Positions 63,979-64,000 of a stretch of 64,000 bases of DNA are shown in pieces. The DNA is from Conchocele bisecta. Lineage: Eukaryota; Mollusca; Bivalvia; Lucinida; Thyasiridae. Within the stretch, counting starts at the first letter, position 1, and every line of letters begins with the position of its first letter. The notes under the pieces were generated by a model. That model was not told where the DNA came from, did not search any database, and saw nothing but the letters and a program-made list of their open reading frames with translations. Location: contig CM055265.1 of the NCBI GenBank assembly GCA_029237695.1, positions 82,640,447 to 82,704,446 on the forward strand. Reading direction: 5' to 3'. Made by a program: the position numbers and the translations under genes.

Positions 63979-64000
63979 GGGGGCCGTTTCACTAAACTTC
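63979..64000. mobile_element. Rep-A MITE copy 16, cut by the window edge
   Basis: GGGGGCCGTTTCACTAAACT+TC, the exact terminal repeat; the rest lies beyond the window. Confidence 0.8.

Noticed and set aside
1..64000. Autonomous transposon or retroelement genes (transposase, reverse transcriptase, integrase)
   Set aside because: No catalytic motifs were seen in any sizeable frame; all mobile sequences here appear non-autonomous.

Overview
This window reads as animal nuclear DNA, most likely from a bivalve mollusc. It is AT-rich and gene-poor. Both genes I recognise are bilaterian genes split by spliceosomal introns, and most of the rest is short non-autonomous transposons, SINEs and minisatellites. 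The SINE ends in (CACT)n or (CAAA)n and the families starting TTATGCCCCC or GTGGCTGTGACTGGAGAAAT look like repeats I associate with clam- and mussel-type genomes. That placement is inference from memory and was not searched.

Genes. (1) TRIQK (triple QxxK/R motif protein), + strand: the last two coding exons are at 640-725 and 2772-2861, with earlier exons left of the window. (2) scratch (Snail-superfamily zinc-finger repressor), - strand: I rebuild the complete coding region from two exons. SNAG exon 1 is at 50631-50478 and the five-zinc-finger exon 2 is at 39012-38228. They are separated by an 11.5-kb intron full of repeats, and the splice phases match (1 nt + 2 nt). The predicted protein is 312 aa. 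No other open frame convinces me; most are accidents of repeats.

Layout. 1-3.0 kb: end of TRIQK. 3.0-38 kb: intergenic, dominated by fold-back (palindromic) elements, two satellites (16.7-17.7 and 28.1-28.3 kb) and SINEs. 38.2-50.6 kb: scratch, its intron holding Rep-F, Rep-C, Rep-H and Rep-U copies, a 69-nt G homopolymer and two minisatellites. 50.6-52.4 kb: a repeat-poor stretch upstream of scratch, probably its promoter, with an exact Scratch-type E-box 77 bp before the ATG. 55.23-55.30 kb: a cluster of CRE/ETS-like sites. 55.4-60.7 kb: a very large 23-bp minisatellite (about 190 units) open in all three forward frames. 60.7-64 kb: more fold-back elements.

Repeat family labels used below (mine, not database names). 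Rep-A: ~245-bp fold-back with ends GGGGGCCGTTTCACTAAAC. Rep-B: ~500-bp unit with a TTGAGGAAGTTTTTAACATA core. Rep-C: ~390-bp unit with a GGAATGAATGGCCTTTTTGT hairpin. Rep-D: fold-back with TTGTCGTCTGCTG ends. Rep-E: ~290-bp fold-back with TAGCCGATTTCACCAA ends. Rep-F: ~490-bp element with TTAAAGGTACATGCCCACTC ends. Rep-G: 690-bp fold-back with a satellite core. Rep-H: ~230-bp fold-back with GTGGCTGTGACTGGAGAAAT ends. Rep-J: TTATGCCCCC / CCGT-rich dispersed repeat. Rep-K: fold-back with TGTCTGTT ends. Rep-L: fold-back with ATGAGACACGCCATG ends. Rep-N: TAGTAGGTTAGTGCCGTGAA repeat. Rep-P: palindrome GTTGTTACCACTCAGTTGAA. Rep-Q: tiny Tigger/pogo-like MITE CAGTGGAACCTCTCTAAACC. Rep-R: AGTTATAGTTCACATATTG repeat. 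Rep-U: GGGATCGTAGCTAGTTATTT fold-back. Rep-W: dispersed repeat bounded by AACCCTTTCA / TGAAAGGGTT. Copies were found by eye, so boundaries are usually good to 5-10 bp and divergent copies will have been missed.
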